This document shows, one piece after another, positions 35,053 through 46,370 of a stretch of DNA of 64,000 nucleotides (positions within the stretch are counted from its first letter, which is position 1; the number at the start of each line of letters is the position of its first letter). Origin of the DNA: Rutstroemia sp. NJR-2017a BVV2 (Eukaryota > Ascomycota > Leotiomycetes > Helotiales > Rutstroemiaceae); assembly GCA_002946415.1 (NCBI GenBank), contig NJPS01000037.1, positions 423,563 through 487,562 on the forward strand. The letters run 5' to 3'. A program made the position numbers and the translations under genes. The notes under the pieces were generated by a model that worked only from the letters and a program-made list of their open reading frames with translations, ran no database searches and was not told where the DNA came from.

Positions 35053-36210
35053 ATGGCAACCCAGAGGGCACTTCGTCTCAAATCCAAAGGAGAACCGTTA
35101 ATTCTAGATGAGGTTTCAATACCTACAAGCGGTCCAGGATCTGTAGTTATCAAGATTCTGGGCATCTTTGTTCTCTCGTATCTTTCCTCGGTATTTGATG
35201 GATCATTGCCTTATCCAATGACCTTACCCCTCACACCAGGAGGGAGTTCAATTGGAAGAGTTCATTCTGTTGGCCCCGACGCTGTTTCTCTAGCAGCTGG
35301 GCAATTGGTTTATTGCGATACCACAATACGTGCGAGGGACGATCCTGATTTGGCCATTTTGATGGGCTTGCATGGGGGCGTGGCAATGAAATTAACGGAG
35401 AGCGAATGGAGGCATGGAACCTTCGTGGAGTATGCGAAATTCCCTCTTGAGTGTTTTCGCACTCGACGAGATTTTGATATGCGGTGAGCTTGGTTACACT
35501 ATTGATGATTATGTAACATATCTAGTAAGTCAACCCGCGCTTCTAAATCGCGATAAATCTGATAAGGTTGCATAGGTTACCTAGTACCATTTGGCGGACT
35601 TGCCGACATTAATCTCCTTCCGGGGGAAACAGTGATCGTATCTCCAGCTACTGGAAGATTTGGAGCGAGCGCTGTGACAGTAGCGTTGGCCATGGGAGCT
35701 TCGGTCGTCGCGTGTGGCCGCAACGAGCAGACGCTGGCAAGCCTTAGGGAAACATTCAATGCGACTGGGAGACTTCGGACGGTCGTACTGACAGGAGATC
35801 AAGACAATGACATGCAAGCAATGATCCCAGCAGCAGGCAACGGGGGAAAGGGTGCAGAGGCACACATAGACTTTTCACCTAATGCAGCAGCTAGGTCAAC
35901 TCACATTGCATCGGCCATGGCTGCATTGCGACCGTTTGGAAGGGTATCTTTCATGGGTGGGATATTCGGCAATATCGAGGTAAATTATATCTCACTGATG
36001 TTGAGAAGTTTAGGAACACCAGGTAGGTTCATGTATGGCAGAGAAGCGGTGGTGAGAATGATCAAAATGATCGAAAAGGGGAATCTAAAATTGGGTGCTA
36101 GTGGAGGTGTGCAAATAATTGGCAAATTCGGATTGGACCAAATTGACGAAAGCGATGAAAATAGCGAAAATGGGACAGCATGGGGGAAACAAGTACTTTT
36201 GGTGCCTTGA
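35053..36210 (+). pseudogene. MDR-family oxidoreductase (zinc-independent alcohol dehydrogenase/quinone reductase-like), frame disrupted
   Basis: Medium-chain NAD(P)H-dependent reductase fold. First half from ATG 35053 (an upstream in-frame ATG lies at 34993): LPLTPGGSSIGRVHSVGPDAVSLAAG, then FVEYAKFPLE. Second half from about 35,580: GGLADINLLPGETVIVSPATGRFGASAVTVALAMGASVVACGR, the dinucleotide-binding Rossmann motif, to the stop at 36210. Between them, conserved residues FALDEILICGELGYTIDDYVTYL are encoded at 35456-35524 but one frame away from the first half; a T run at 35454-35457 is a likely site of a one-base gain. The intron that follows (donor GTAAGT at 35525, acceptor TAG at 35575) then joins out of phase with the second half. 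Either the gene is broken in this strain or there are sequence errors. Confidence 0.75.
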
Positions 36211-36994
36211 ATCAATTCCGTACAACGGCGTGTTTCATCTGCATGTCGCGACAGAGATCAGCAAACGCGGATGATAAGGTTTGCAGTTTGACAAAACAGA
36301 TTCTTTATATTTTTGGAATATTCGCGATCACTTACCCCATTGAGGGATTTCGACAGCACAAACTGCTTGCAAAGCACGTGTATGCATGCTTTTATGCAGC
36401 TTACTCCGTCAATTAGTTCGTTTTTAGCCCCCAGATCAAAATTTTCCACGCGATACTGGGGCACAGCTGCCTCTCATTGGTGCGTCCATGGGTGAGATTG
36501 TCCGGCACCAGATGCGGTGTTCTCGATTAGGAAGCCCACCATGTGTCAGACAGGGAATGATGGTTGCGTCAACTCGAGCGATCTTCTAGAAACGTTCTAT
36601 TTTACCGACATGCTGGTAAGATGCTGCAGTTCCATCCAGTCACATTACCTCCTCGTCGTCATTTCAGTAAGATGGTGCCTGCATCTTACACTTCATCACA
36701 ACGTCCAACTATGCAGGAACATGGCTGGAGACCACATGGCTTCCACCTCCGTCAATGTAACACACCAGCATACATACCCTCACACCAGTCTCGTCGTGGG
36801 GTCGCAAGGAACCCTTCGTTTCTCACATCTTACTGACAGTCTTATGTTTCCTCCACAAGCCAACACATCTCCTTTCATGCCCGGAAATAGTAAAGCCTGA
36901 GTACAAATGATCTTCAGACGGACGACAATCTCGAAATCACCACTTCACATTTTGCCTCAAATTTACCAAGGAAGGGCATACTCGATACTCCAGT
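36211..36994. other. intergenic, upstream of the Zn2Cys6 factor
   Basis: About 780 bp. Open stretches up to 127 codons occur (36,517-36,900) but look like leader sequence: no domain and no conserved composition. Probably promoter and 5' UTR of the transcription factor. Confidence 0.45.
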
Positions 36995-39085
36995 ATGTTG
37001 TTATCATCAGCCATAGCCGGCAAGCCGCTGACATCTCATCATCTAGACTGGAACTTCACAAATTCATTTCCTGATGCCAGTATGGGTGATGAGTTCTATC
37101 AATCCAATCGTTACGGCAATTATCAAAATGCCGCCGATCAGTCTCTTTCATTTGATGGGATTCCGGCCTCGGACTTTTATCTTAGTGAGGAAATGTTCTC
37201 ACTACCTTCCATGTTTGGCGATCGGCCATACTCTCCGCAAATGGTGTTTTCAGGCGTGGAAACGGGTTTTCAACAACCACAGAATGTTGCTCCTCAACTT
37301 GGGGCTCATGGAGTCGTTGATGGTATGGACCAAGGGCTACACTATACGCATGTAACGACGTCGTCAAGAGCATCCGCGGAACAGTTTAGTGATGTCGACT
37401 CTGAGCAGCACGAAGAAACAAGATGCCATTCAGAGCCAGCATGCCAAGACGTTCAGCTTCCCAAATCAACCAAAGGCCACGAGAGGAAAGCTCGTGCGTC
37501 TAGTGCTTCAAAGACATCGGGGCCGCCAAATGCAAACGTTTTCAAGCTGGATGTAAGAATACCAGCTCTGGTCCAACAGGAAAATCAGCCAATTGCATCG
37601 CAAGAGTCACTGAGTTCAGTCTTCGAGGTCAATGTCAACTCCAGTTCCAAGCGCAAGACTCGAAGTGCTTTCACACCCCAAGGCAAGAAGAAGGTCGAGG
37701 CCGTGAGAAACGTTGGGGCCTGCATTCAGTGCAAGTTCAGAAAACGAACTGTACGTTTTCTGTATTCCAACTGATCGTTGATTACTGATGATTGAAGTGT
37801 GGAACAAGCAAACCATGTCACTTATGTGTCCGTCGGACCAGAGACCTCGAATCAGCAACACTTCTATGTACGCGAGAGTCTCCGTTCGTTGATCTTACGG
37901 TATCTGATTGTGAGTTAATCCTGCGATTACCTGATCATCAACTAACGTCATAGTCTACCGGAGTAGTCGACCAGATCGTGTGGTTGATTTTGATATCACC
38001 TTTCCCGTGGCATATGGTCAACGCCGGACCATGAAAATTGACGGCAAAGGTCCGACTTCCTGGCTTCTGGAGGTTCAAGTCATTGACGTACCAACATCAA
38101 CTCTGGATGCCGGGGTACGACTCGAAATTCAGAGGGTCAGCAACCTCCAGCCATCTTCCGTCCCCATGGATGTTTCAAGACAGCCCGAAACTGTCAGTCT
38201 CCTTGATCCTGGTTCCATATCTGCGGAGATTATTCAGAAATGGGCTATAGTGTACACCTACCGATTCAACAAAATTCATAACGATAATTCTTCCTCCTTT
38301 CTTTTTGGGATCGCTTACGCCCAGCAAAAGTTACCTCACGTAAGTCATTCCATTGGGGTCTCCCTACTACCTGATGAATAACAAGCTGACGTGAACAAGG
38401 CGACCCTGGTTGCTAATATGACGAAACTTATGGCATTCAATTATGTACTCCATAATGGGGTGAAGATAATTGCCAGCACTAATCAGCCAGCCACGGTATC
38501 GGCGGACTACCCCGCAGTCCGGGCTCAAATCGAAACCAAATTATACCAGTTACTGTACAACGCCGAGAAATCTGTGTACGAGGAACTACAGCGATTGGTG
38601 TTCAGAACATCAGGTCAACTGGCGAAGGATGCTCTGGTCCCCGTCGCGCTAGTGTTTTGGTTACTCACTCGACTGCATAGTTCGAGAGCAGATTATCTCG
38701 TTAACACGAGTGGGAGGAATCCTTCTTGTTAGTATTATCATCCATTATTCATCCAAGGTATACAGACGGCTAATATGATCTAGCAACGCAACATGCATCT
38801 GCCGAAGAACCAGCCACAACCACAACAGACCACAAACATGTACTCAACCTCCTTATCAGTGTCCTGACCGCTCTTTTCCGTTCATCGTTCCCGCTTCTTA
38901 TGAACTTCGACGATAAATGCAACAGGGATCTACTGGGGGGTAACGAAGAGTTACTACAATTAGCCAAAGAATTAAGAGAAGATTTATTATCATTCAAGAA
39001 GAGGGGTTATATCAGACCATGGAGGTGTAACAAGGGATGTTTGAAGGAAGAAATCGATAGATTGAGGGATGTATTAATTGAGTAA
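36995..39085 (+). CDS. Zn2Cys6 (C6) transcription factor
   Basis: Five exons in consistent phase: 36995-37750, 37798-37909, 37954-38339, 38400-38727, 38784-39085; 627 residues. Introns are 46-60 bp, with CTAAC- or CTGAC-type branch sites in most. The binuclear cluster sits in the middle, about residues 243-275: GACIQCKFRKRT|CGTSKPCHLC, spacing C-x2-C-x6-C-x5-C-x2-C with a sixth cysteine 13 residues on, and it is split by intron 1. The N-terminal 240 residues are polar and rich in Ser/Gln/Pro, a plausible activation region, with a basic stretch (KRKTRSAFTPQGKKKVEA) just before the cluster as nuclear signal. The C-terminal part has hydrophobic helices and a charged end. It binds DNA in the nucleus by family knowledge; the target genes are unknown. 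The central cluster position is less common than the N-terminal one. The oxidoreductase 780 bp upstream on the same strand is a possible but untested target. Confidence 0.88.
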
Positions 39086-40915
39086 TGACTAACTTGCATA
39101 AAGATTAAAGAGAAGGATAGCGATATCAAACGGGGAGGATGAATTGTTGTACGATTATTATCATGGGTTGGAGTGCTGTATTATTAAAAGTTTGTGGGAT
39201 CTGTTCTTCTTTCAATTTGGGTCACAACGAGCAAGCGGGCGACGATTTCTCTTTTTTCCCCCTTTCTTTTTCTCTTTTCTCTTTTCTATATCTGCTTTCA
39301 TGTACCGACGACGATTTTCTTTCTCACTATTAATTCATGAATGTATACTAGCTTTAACGAAACGACATGAGGAGTTATGATCAATTAATGTTCTTCATAT
39401 CCATGCTTTCTAGAAGTCCCTTCTCGTTGCCCACAGTCAGCACAAATCTCGATCCACAAGCCCCACACAAGCAAAGAACCTTCGAAAGTTCTTCTAAATA
39501 CCACCCTCCGGTGCAACCTTCAGGGGGCTGACCACTAAGAAAAGCCACAACAAGGCGTCCCAGCCCATCCTGTCGCTGCACACAAGCCACCATGACCTTT
39601 TCCCAAGAGAAACTGCCGTAAATCCTTCCCATCCTATTCTAGTTCTCCTTTTTCGTCTGAAGTTCATCACCTGGGCATGCAGCGCAGATGCATATGTGTG
39701 TGTGTGACTGTATGCATGTATGTGTGTTATCTGACGTGCATGCAGCCAGCTCAAGGCTACCATTTACTCAAACACAATGTGGTGTAGGTACAAGACTCTG
39801 TTTTTAGAACGTTCGGGGAAGTCGGTAGCGGTGCTGCCAGTAGGGAGGTTTGCTCCATGGGGAAATTTACGGACTTGGGGAACGTCGGTGGACGGCTCTG
39901 TACGTAGGATTGTGGTACGAGCGATGGGGGTGAGATGAGATGCGATTTGATGGTATTGATGGTGATGTTGCGGTGAAAGCGAGAGGAGGTTAAGGAGAAA
40001 AGAGTAAGGTTGCTATGTTTTGTGTATCTATCGTAGGAGGATCTTCGTCTGAAGTTTGATGTTCGGTAGTACCTGGATATGTTTAGAACAGGTATGCTAG
40101 AGTGATACGCTGAGATGGGGATGTAACTGTTGTGCCGTTGGGTTGCTTCCGGTACTGAAACTTGTGTTAGTGGGAATGTATCGTGCGCTGTGATGCGACA
40201 AGTGACTTCGGAGAGAGCGATACGTAATCTTACCTAGTAAGAATAAGCATAGACAAATGGTAGTCGATGCAGCTGATGTTCGACCTCACAGTCTCCACAT
40301 TGTTGCGACTCTGAGGTTGCACAGAATTAATATATCCTATCATGTCGTTTCCGACGTCATTTGGTTACTCTCGATCTGTACGATGATCCTAGTGTCATCA
40401 AGCATGATTTCAACGACCTGATGTTAGTTGCGTTTCTAAATCTCCTCGATCATCAAGCAATTAAGAAGCCATCATCGTCGGGGCCCTTTCCAAGCCAAAG
40501 CCGTTCATGGAAGTTGCTCCTCAGACTTCCCGTGGATGTTCATCTTGCCAGGAAGTATCATACTTACAGTCCGCTAATGGACGTTGATGAAGAGTAAAAC
40601 GCTCAGCACAACGAGTCTAAGAGATGCAGCTCGACGAAGTGCATTAAGGATTCTAAGTGTTCAGTCATCCATTATATTCTTATCTATCACTGCACACTAC
40701 TGCGGCCCCAAATCCCCTCAATACTCATCGATTCAACATCTCTCCACCTACCCTGCAGCACAAATACCCCAAAAAGATCAGCCTACGGCATGTGTATGAT
40801 TGCAAACTCATCTCCATTTATTCCCCTTCATTACTATCCACTTTATCCCCTACCCCGCACTCCACTAATACTTTTCTCGTCAACCTTCAGCCTTCACCCT
40901 TCACTCACTCTATTC
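39086..40915. other. long intergenic region
   Basis: About 1.8 kb. The left end is the 3' UTR of the transcription factor. There is a short TG-rich stretch at 39,690-39,730 (TGTGTGTGTG and ATGTATGTGTG words). No gene or RNA recognised; frames present are short and without features. Confidence 0.45.
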
Positions 40916-41884
40916 CTAAACATCCCCAAGAGCTTTGAAAGCCCAATAACCAATAGCTGCACATGCCACACATCCTGCAAAACGAAGAACGTATCCAATA
41001 AACCCCAGAGGACTGTCAGTAGCGTCAGGAGGAGGCGTTCCTCGTCCATTTGTTTCCAAGTCTCCCCAAGCAATGTCCTTCCGTCGCATCTGCTGTCTTG
41101 GAATGTCGCTTGAGTAAAGGAGGGGCAGTCGCGCGCCTGGATCAGGCGCAGAAATTGTTCTGTTGACTGTTAAGGGGATGTTGTTTCTCCTCGGCTGCAC
41201 TGGCACAACTTGAGGAGGGGCAGGTTTGTATCCTCCAAATCCTTGGACGAGCAACTCCGTAGGAACCCAACGTTCATATTCCTGGATACCAAACCTTTGC
41301 GCAAGATGTTCATAGCTCTCGCGTGTAAGGCGTGTGTCGGAGGGTTTGCTCTTGTTGGAGAAACTACGTGCACGGAGTTGTGTGATGTGTACGTCGAATA
41401 TATGTTGGGTTTTCACGTACGACTGGCGGTTCATATTTCCTTCTTCGAGATTTAATGCCCCCGCAACGGTCTCGTCTAGATCGGTCGTAGAATGATGTGA
41501 TATTGGCAAGCGGTCGATCGCTCTGCCCCTTTTATTTCTGTTTTTCTGCTCTTTTGAAGTAACCTGTGTTTTATTAACTCTACGACTTTGAAAAGCTTCT
41601 GAAATACTTGCCTGCGCGAAGGAACATATTCCATCTTGCCTAATCTTCAAAACCAAAACAGGATGGTTATAGCCTTCATTGTCAAGCTCACTGCCAAAGC
41701 AACAAGAATCTCTGATGCAAATGATCTTCCCGCTCTCGTTCTCGTTTCTCGCTGGGAGCCATAAAATGCAACCTTCACCTAGTGATTGGATTCTTACTTT
41801 TGGTCGCGGATTATACTGGTTGCGGGTAGGTAATCCATCAGACAAAGCCGCCTGCGGCCCTTGTCGACGCTGTTTCCGAGGCAT
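40916..41884 (-). CDS. unknown fungal protein with C-terminal membrane anchor
   Basis: Single exon, 322 residues, ATG 41884. Residues about 35-85 hold GEGCILWLPARNENESG, then YNHPVLVLKIRQDGICSFA, a block I associate with a Pezizomycotina family of unknown function (LWLP...FNHPVVVLS). The middle is basic and disordered; residues about 195-215 read DTRLTRESYEHLAQRFGIQEYERW. The C-terminus ends in one hydrophobic segment (GFIGYVLRFAGCVACAAIGYWAF), a likely tail anchor. No catalytic motif seen. Complete and undamaged. Confidence 0.72.
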   Translation of the reverse strand: MPRKQRRQGPQAALSDGLPTRNQYNPRPKVRIQSLGEGCILWLPARNENESGKIICIRDSCCFGSELDNEGYNHPVLVLKIRQDGICSFAQASISEAFQSRRVNKTQVTSKEQKNRNKRGRAIDRLPISHHSTTDLDETVAGALNLEEGNMNRQSYVKTQHIFDVHITQLRARSFSNKSKPSDTRLTRESYEHLAQRFGIQEYERWVPTELLVQGFGGYKPAPPQVVPVQPRRNNIPLTVNRTISAPDPGARLPLLYSSDIPRQQMRRKDIAWGDLETNGRGTPPPDATDSPLGFIGYVLRFAGCVACAAIGYWAFKALGDV

Positions 41885-42277
41885 GAATATGTAATGAGGG
41901 ATAATCGTGTTCCATCTAGATAAATCAAAATTGCGTGATGAAGTTGGTGATAGACCTGCAGCCTCCTACCAGTATGTTGCAACCTTTGATAAAGGTTCAC
42001 AAATTCATTCAACAACTCAGTGGGGTAAATTTAGGCAGCCACGATGGTACAAAATTTATTACGTGGCATACTCTCAGTTACAGAAATGTTTCACAAGGCT
42101 CTCGCGACGATCCATCCAATGTAGTCTGTTGGAAAGTTGTTGGAATACAACTCACTTGCTTTACGTTCGTTGGTGGGGCTGTGCCGCACCCCACTTCGAG
42201 AAAAGATATCACGTGGAGATTCAGGATAAGCTCATCCAACAACTTCATACTGCCTTCAATTTAGCAGAGTGGAACGA
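41885..42277. other. intergenic
   Basis: About 390 bp upstream of the unknown membrane-anchored gene; should hold its promoter. Overlapping open stretches on the plus strand have no recognisable features. Confidence 0.4.
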
Positions 42278-42510
42278 TTCTTGAGGGTTGCAAGAAACGA
42301 CAGAGACGCCCAGACGAGACGATGCACAACAACGAGCGAGCTCCCCTCCTTGTAACTGCTCCTATTAGACTGCGCCCGCAAAGATATCAAACTAGTATCC
42401 TGAAAAGACGTTTCATAGCTGCTTTGGGTTCAACTCTCCTTGGGACGGTCTTATTCATATTGCGCTGGTCTCTAGACAAGTCACCTACTGAAGACCCATC
42501 TCCCATTATA
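42278..42510 (+). repeat. duplicated segment, copy 1 (copy 2 at 46,152-46,370)
   Basis: About 230 bp that matches 46,152-46,370 in the same orientation, with shared words such as GAGACGAT, AGTATCCTGAAAAGA, CTCCTTG and TGGTCTCTAGACAAGTCAC. The DUF3494 gene and its flanks lie between the copies. Confidence 0.75.
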
Positions 42511-42519
42511 CGACCGTGA
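42322..42519 (+). CDS. short open frame with one membrane segment (probable gene fragment)
   Basis: 65 codons from ATG 42322. It begins with NNERAPLLV, which looks like an N-terminal dileucine-type start of a vacuolar or membrane protein, has a basic stretch (RLRPQRYQTSILKRR), then a hydrophobic helix (FIAALGSTLLGTVLFILRW) and a short polar end. The second copy at 46.2 kb has lost the frame. It reads like the first exon of a type II membrane protein whose remainder is missing, so I expect no function. Family not recognised. Confidence 0.35.
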   Translation: MHNNERAPLLVTAPIRLRPQRYQTSILKRRFIAALGSTLLGTVLFILRWSLDKSPTEDPSPIIRP

Positions 42520-42896
42520 GATTTCTCCACACTGAGAGGCTTCCATATACTGTCTCAGAGACTCCCAATTTTGCATATGAGTCTTCCAGAAGATGTTATA
42601 AACTTATATATGCCGTCCACTGATTTTTTATTGGTGTTACAGCACTCAGCACAATGACTCCAGGAGTTGCAATTTGGAATCTCATGAGCTATCCATTTTC
42701 GCAAATATATAAATCAAACTAACTTTCTTTCACACTCTTAAGCTAGGCTGTTTCCTCCCTCCTCTTACAGCTAATATTGCAAGTAACATTTCCAAGAACA
42801 CACTTAAGAATCTATTTCCGGTCGAACTGAAAACAAAAGAAACTAAAATGCAACATGAACTGAGTCAAATTCCGGTATACATGTAGCACCATCCAT
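42520..42896. other. intergenic, 3' side of the DUF3494 gene
   Basis: About 380 bp; probably 3' UTR. No gene. Confidence 0.45.
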
Positions 42897-44334
42897 CTAC
42901 TGTTCAACCACAGCACGCTTTCCATAACCGTATGTAGGAACAGTGGCTTTGCTGGAAGTTGTAGAAGTCGTCTTCTTTGTGCTTGAGGTCGTGGGACATT
43001 CATATCCTCCTCCGACTGATGTGGATGTTGTCTTTTTCGATGTAGTCAGGGTCGTTTTGCTGGTTGGGACTGTGGTATATCCATATCCTCCTCCAACTGA
43101 TGTGGACGTTGTCTTTTTCGATGTGGTCAGGGTCGTTTTGCTGGTCGGGACTGTAGTGTATCCATATCCTCCCCCAGCTGATGTAGAGGTCGTCTTCTTT
43201 GTACTTGACGTCGTGGGATATCCATATCCTCCCCCAACTGATGTAGATGTAGTCTTTACAGACGTAGTTTTGGAACTGCTTTTGCTTGTCGATGTTTGAG
43301 ACGATGTTGGAGACGATGTTGAAGACGATGTTTGAGAAGTTGAAGTACTTGTAGAGGTTTCAGAAGTTGATGTGGTTGTGGATGTTGGGGACACACTGGT
43401 CGACGAAGTAGTAGTGGTAGAAGTAATTGGTAGAGTGGATGTTGTTGAGCTGAGAGAAGCTGTCGATGTGGACGATAGACTCGATGAAGATGTAGTTACA
43501 ATAGGACTACAACTTCCGGGTGAGACGATGTTATCATCCAATGTAACGGCAGCTCCGGCGTAGAGGCCACCTTGCACAGTTGCTCCAGTTGTCAAACTTA
43601 TTGATGCGGAGGATAAAATATTTCCAACGAAAGCACTTGTTGAACCAAGTGTGGCCGAACTTCCTTAAAAGAGAAGGAATAGTCAATATTTGTTGAGGTA
43701 CAAGGTTAAGGATTGATGGAAAGAGATTATTGTGATTTAGAAGAAAATCGCGATTGGATAGAAACGTTTCAACATACCAACAGCCCAATAAATATTACAT
43801 GCCGAAGCTCCATTGATCAAAACCACAGCAGATGCAGAACCCGTGATCAAAGTCGATGAAATTTGAAAGACCCAAGTGGCATCAGAGTTACCCGCGCCAT
43901 CAAGAGTTAAAATGCCAGTGAGAGATACGCCGCTTGTGTAGCTATAGATTCCTGCTTGAAGGGTTTGGCCTCCAAGCTCAGAATTAGCCGTTGAGTCAAT
44001 ACCACCTGTAAGACCTTGGGCAGTATTGTATGCAGTAAGAGCATCTGCTCTTGCTTGAGCTACGCTGTTGGTAGCAGTTTCAAGGGTTCCAGTAGCAAGT
44101 CCTGGAGGAAATCCTATGATTTCTGCGCCAGTTGTTCCCACATCACCATTAACAACTGTAGGGCCGGTGTTTGTAACACCGGACTCTGCTAATGCACCAT
44201 ATGGAGCAGCTGTTCCGAGATTAACCTAAGAGATATTAGAAATTGTCTTTCAAATTCACATGATATGAAATTACCTGAGTAAGACCAGGTGCGACCAAGG
44301 CAGTAAGCCAAAAGAGATGTGAGGTGATATGCAT
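42897..44334 (-). CDS. secreted DUF3494 (ice-binding-like) protein with repetitive Ser/Thr tail
   Basis: Three exons: 44334-44275, 44225-43778, 43663-42897; 424 residues. Exon 1 encodes a 20-residue signal peptide ending GLTQ. Exon 2 and the start of exon 3 hold the DUF3494 domain (about residues 21-220): NLGTAAPYGALAESGVTNTG, then VVNGDVGTTGAEIIGFPPG, LTLDGAGNSDATWVFQISSTL, AVVLINGASACNIYW and GATVQGGLYAGAAVTLDD. This beta-helix fold is that of fungal and bacterial ice-binding (antifreeze) proteins, but many members have other or unknown roles. The tail is a Ser/Thr-rich stalk, then 27-residue repeats (TTSTSVGGGYGYTTVP, SKTTLTTSKK) and a C-terminal GYGKRAVVEQ with a dibasic KR. No GPI signal is seen. 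Likely extracellular or wall-associated. Confidence 0.87.
42960..43250 (-). repeat. 81 bp coding tandem repeat in the DUF3494 gene
   Basis: Two nearly identical 81 bp units, flanked by two diverged partial units, all in frame, coding for GGGYGY-spaced Ser/Thr/Lys segments. The high similarity at DNA level suggests recent expansion. Confidence 0.8.
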
Positions 44335-46151
44335 CTTGGTATAAGGGTTGAAATGACTGAAGGCTTATGTTGTTGGTCTGAGTTATCAAGAGGACAAATG
44401 ATAAAAGAATGCTATAGATTGAGAACAGTAGTAATTCAGACTGGGAGATGTAGTTTCTTTTATCAATTTCTAGCAAACCAAAGACACAGGTCCTCTGCAC
44501 AACAAATAATTCATATCACAATAACCAGGAAGGTCATGAACAGAACTATGCACAACCCCTGGATCTCACAAGGATTGAAGCCACGGACAGCATCAATAGG
44601 GAATATACATAGCCCATTTCACACCTTTGATGACAGCTCAAAGCGTGGAACACTCTCCACACAAACACCGAATCCACTTGGATCTGAGGAAGCTGAAAAC
44701 TGACCGTGTAGCATTCCCTCCACACCTGTACTAGATTAGTCGAAGAGAGGAAAGCATGGCGTTCTAGACGCGGGAGTTCATCGTATAGCAGTTTTCCTCA
44801 CCTTCACATTCGGTGAATGTTACAAGGACGTCGAAGGAGTATTGATGGCGAGAAATCATGTTGGGACGATTGGCCGTCGATGCTTAAGCACTCTTCATTC
44901 TCGTATACATCGTCCAGCTACATATTGCCAAGAATGTAACAGAAATATTGAGTATTGAACGCCGGCGTTGTTACTTGATAGGGCCTGAGTCCTTGTTGTA
45001 CGGATATAGCCTTGAAATGGTACGATGTATGCATATAAGAAGAGTAGAGATGCCTTGAAGAATGTCAACCTTGAGAGAAGGTGGAGCGTGGATTACTTTG
45101 ATACCACCCTATCTATAGAGGAGGCGAAGAACAGAGTATTCCGATACCACGCTGGTGCATCTATTGATCTTGATACGGCGAATTAAATATGGGGTCCACA
45201 GTGTCCGGCAGCAGCAGCCGAAATTATCCTTGATGTTCACCTTGATTTTTATGTCGCGAAGGAATGCAGGTTCCAGGATACTGACCATCCCGTGTCAATA
45301 AGAAGGGTTTACCCTGCAGCCAAATTTAATGTGCGGTCACAGCATAATCAGAGAAGCTGAGTATTTCTCATCGTCATTTCCTGCGGACTGAGGTCGGAAG
45401 TTGGTTGAGGCGATAATAAAGTTGGTAACGGATTAAAAATCTCCGTGAATGGATGGTGCATCGGACTTTAAAGTTAAACGGTTCGCCCTACATATAAGGT
45501 TATTTCCCCCACATTTTGAAGATGAGTATTATTGGTAAGCTAACCCTCTCACAAAACAAATTAACAAACTTGAACTCTCAATGGCAATAAGACTTACTCC
45601 TAGTTAAGTTTGGACTGAATGCACCTAGTCTTATCGTTATGAATAGAGTCTAGGTGGCGTTGCATTTTGTTGCAAGTCGTGGTTGAGGAAGAATTGCCTT
45701 AATGTATCCAATAATGACGGGCTGCAGTCATGCATCAATAGCCTACAGTTTCCAAAGAGTAGATATTCTTTAGGTTGGGCCAGGTTTCTTTGTGCAGTTA
45801 GCCTTTTGCTTCTATAACAGGAACAACATGCAGGGTACCTTGGCAGGGGCTGGGCTTTTACCGTAGAGTCTAGTAATGGTTCTTTCGAAATGGGATATTC
45901 AGTGGCGGACTTCACCCGCTGGGTCCTCATCGGCTTCGGCGAGCCCTCAGCTCTTTCCAATGCTGTAAAACTCTCTTTCAGCCGGTCCATGCACCAAACT
46001 CCATGCCAAATGCTAGTGACAAATTGCAAAGGGAACGAAGGATACTCTGCGGTCACATAGATAAGAATTGTTACCAAGGAAGCAAGGGTATCCAGAGGAG
46101 GAATAGTAATTCGATAGTTGTCCACTTTAAATTAACTGAGTCTAAGCATTC
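44335..46151. other. long intergenic region upstream of the DUF3494 gene
   Basis: About 1.8 kb. The left end should be the DUF3494 promoter. A 162-codon minus-strand open stretch (45,637-46,125) starts at GTG and shows no family features. Nothing else recognised. Confidence 0.4.
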
Positions 46152-46370
46152 TTGCAGGTACAAGAAGCGACAGGAGCCTAGACGAGACGATACATACCAA
46201 TGAGCGAACTCGGCTCCTTGTAACCGCTCCACTTAGCACTGCAACCGCAAAGACATCAAACCAGTATCCTGAAAAGATGTTGCGTCGCTGCGTTGGATAA
46301 AATCTCCTTGAGGCCGTCTTATTCGTTCTGGACTGGTCTCTAGACAAGTCACTCACTGGGGAATGAATAG
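46152..46370 (+). repeat. duplicated segment, copy 2 (copy 1 at 42,278-42,510)
   Basis: Diverged copy of 42,278-42,510. The small open frame of copy 1 is broken here: the ATG is lost and there are in-frame stops. Confidence 0.75.

Noticed and set aside
36517..36900. 127-codon frame upstream of the Zn2Cys6 factor
   Set aside because: Overlapping frames in the same stretch, no domain, and located where promoter and leader are expected.
42943..43563. Plus-strand valine-rich frames
   Set aside because: Antisense shadow of the Ser/Thr repeat tail of the DUF3494 protein.
45637..46125. 162-codon minus-strand frame
   Set aside because: GTG start, no splice or domain support, weak composition.
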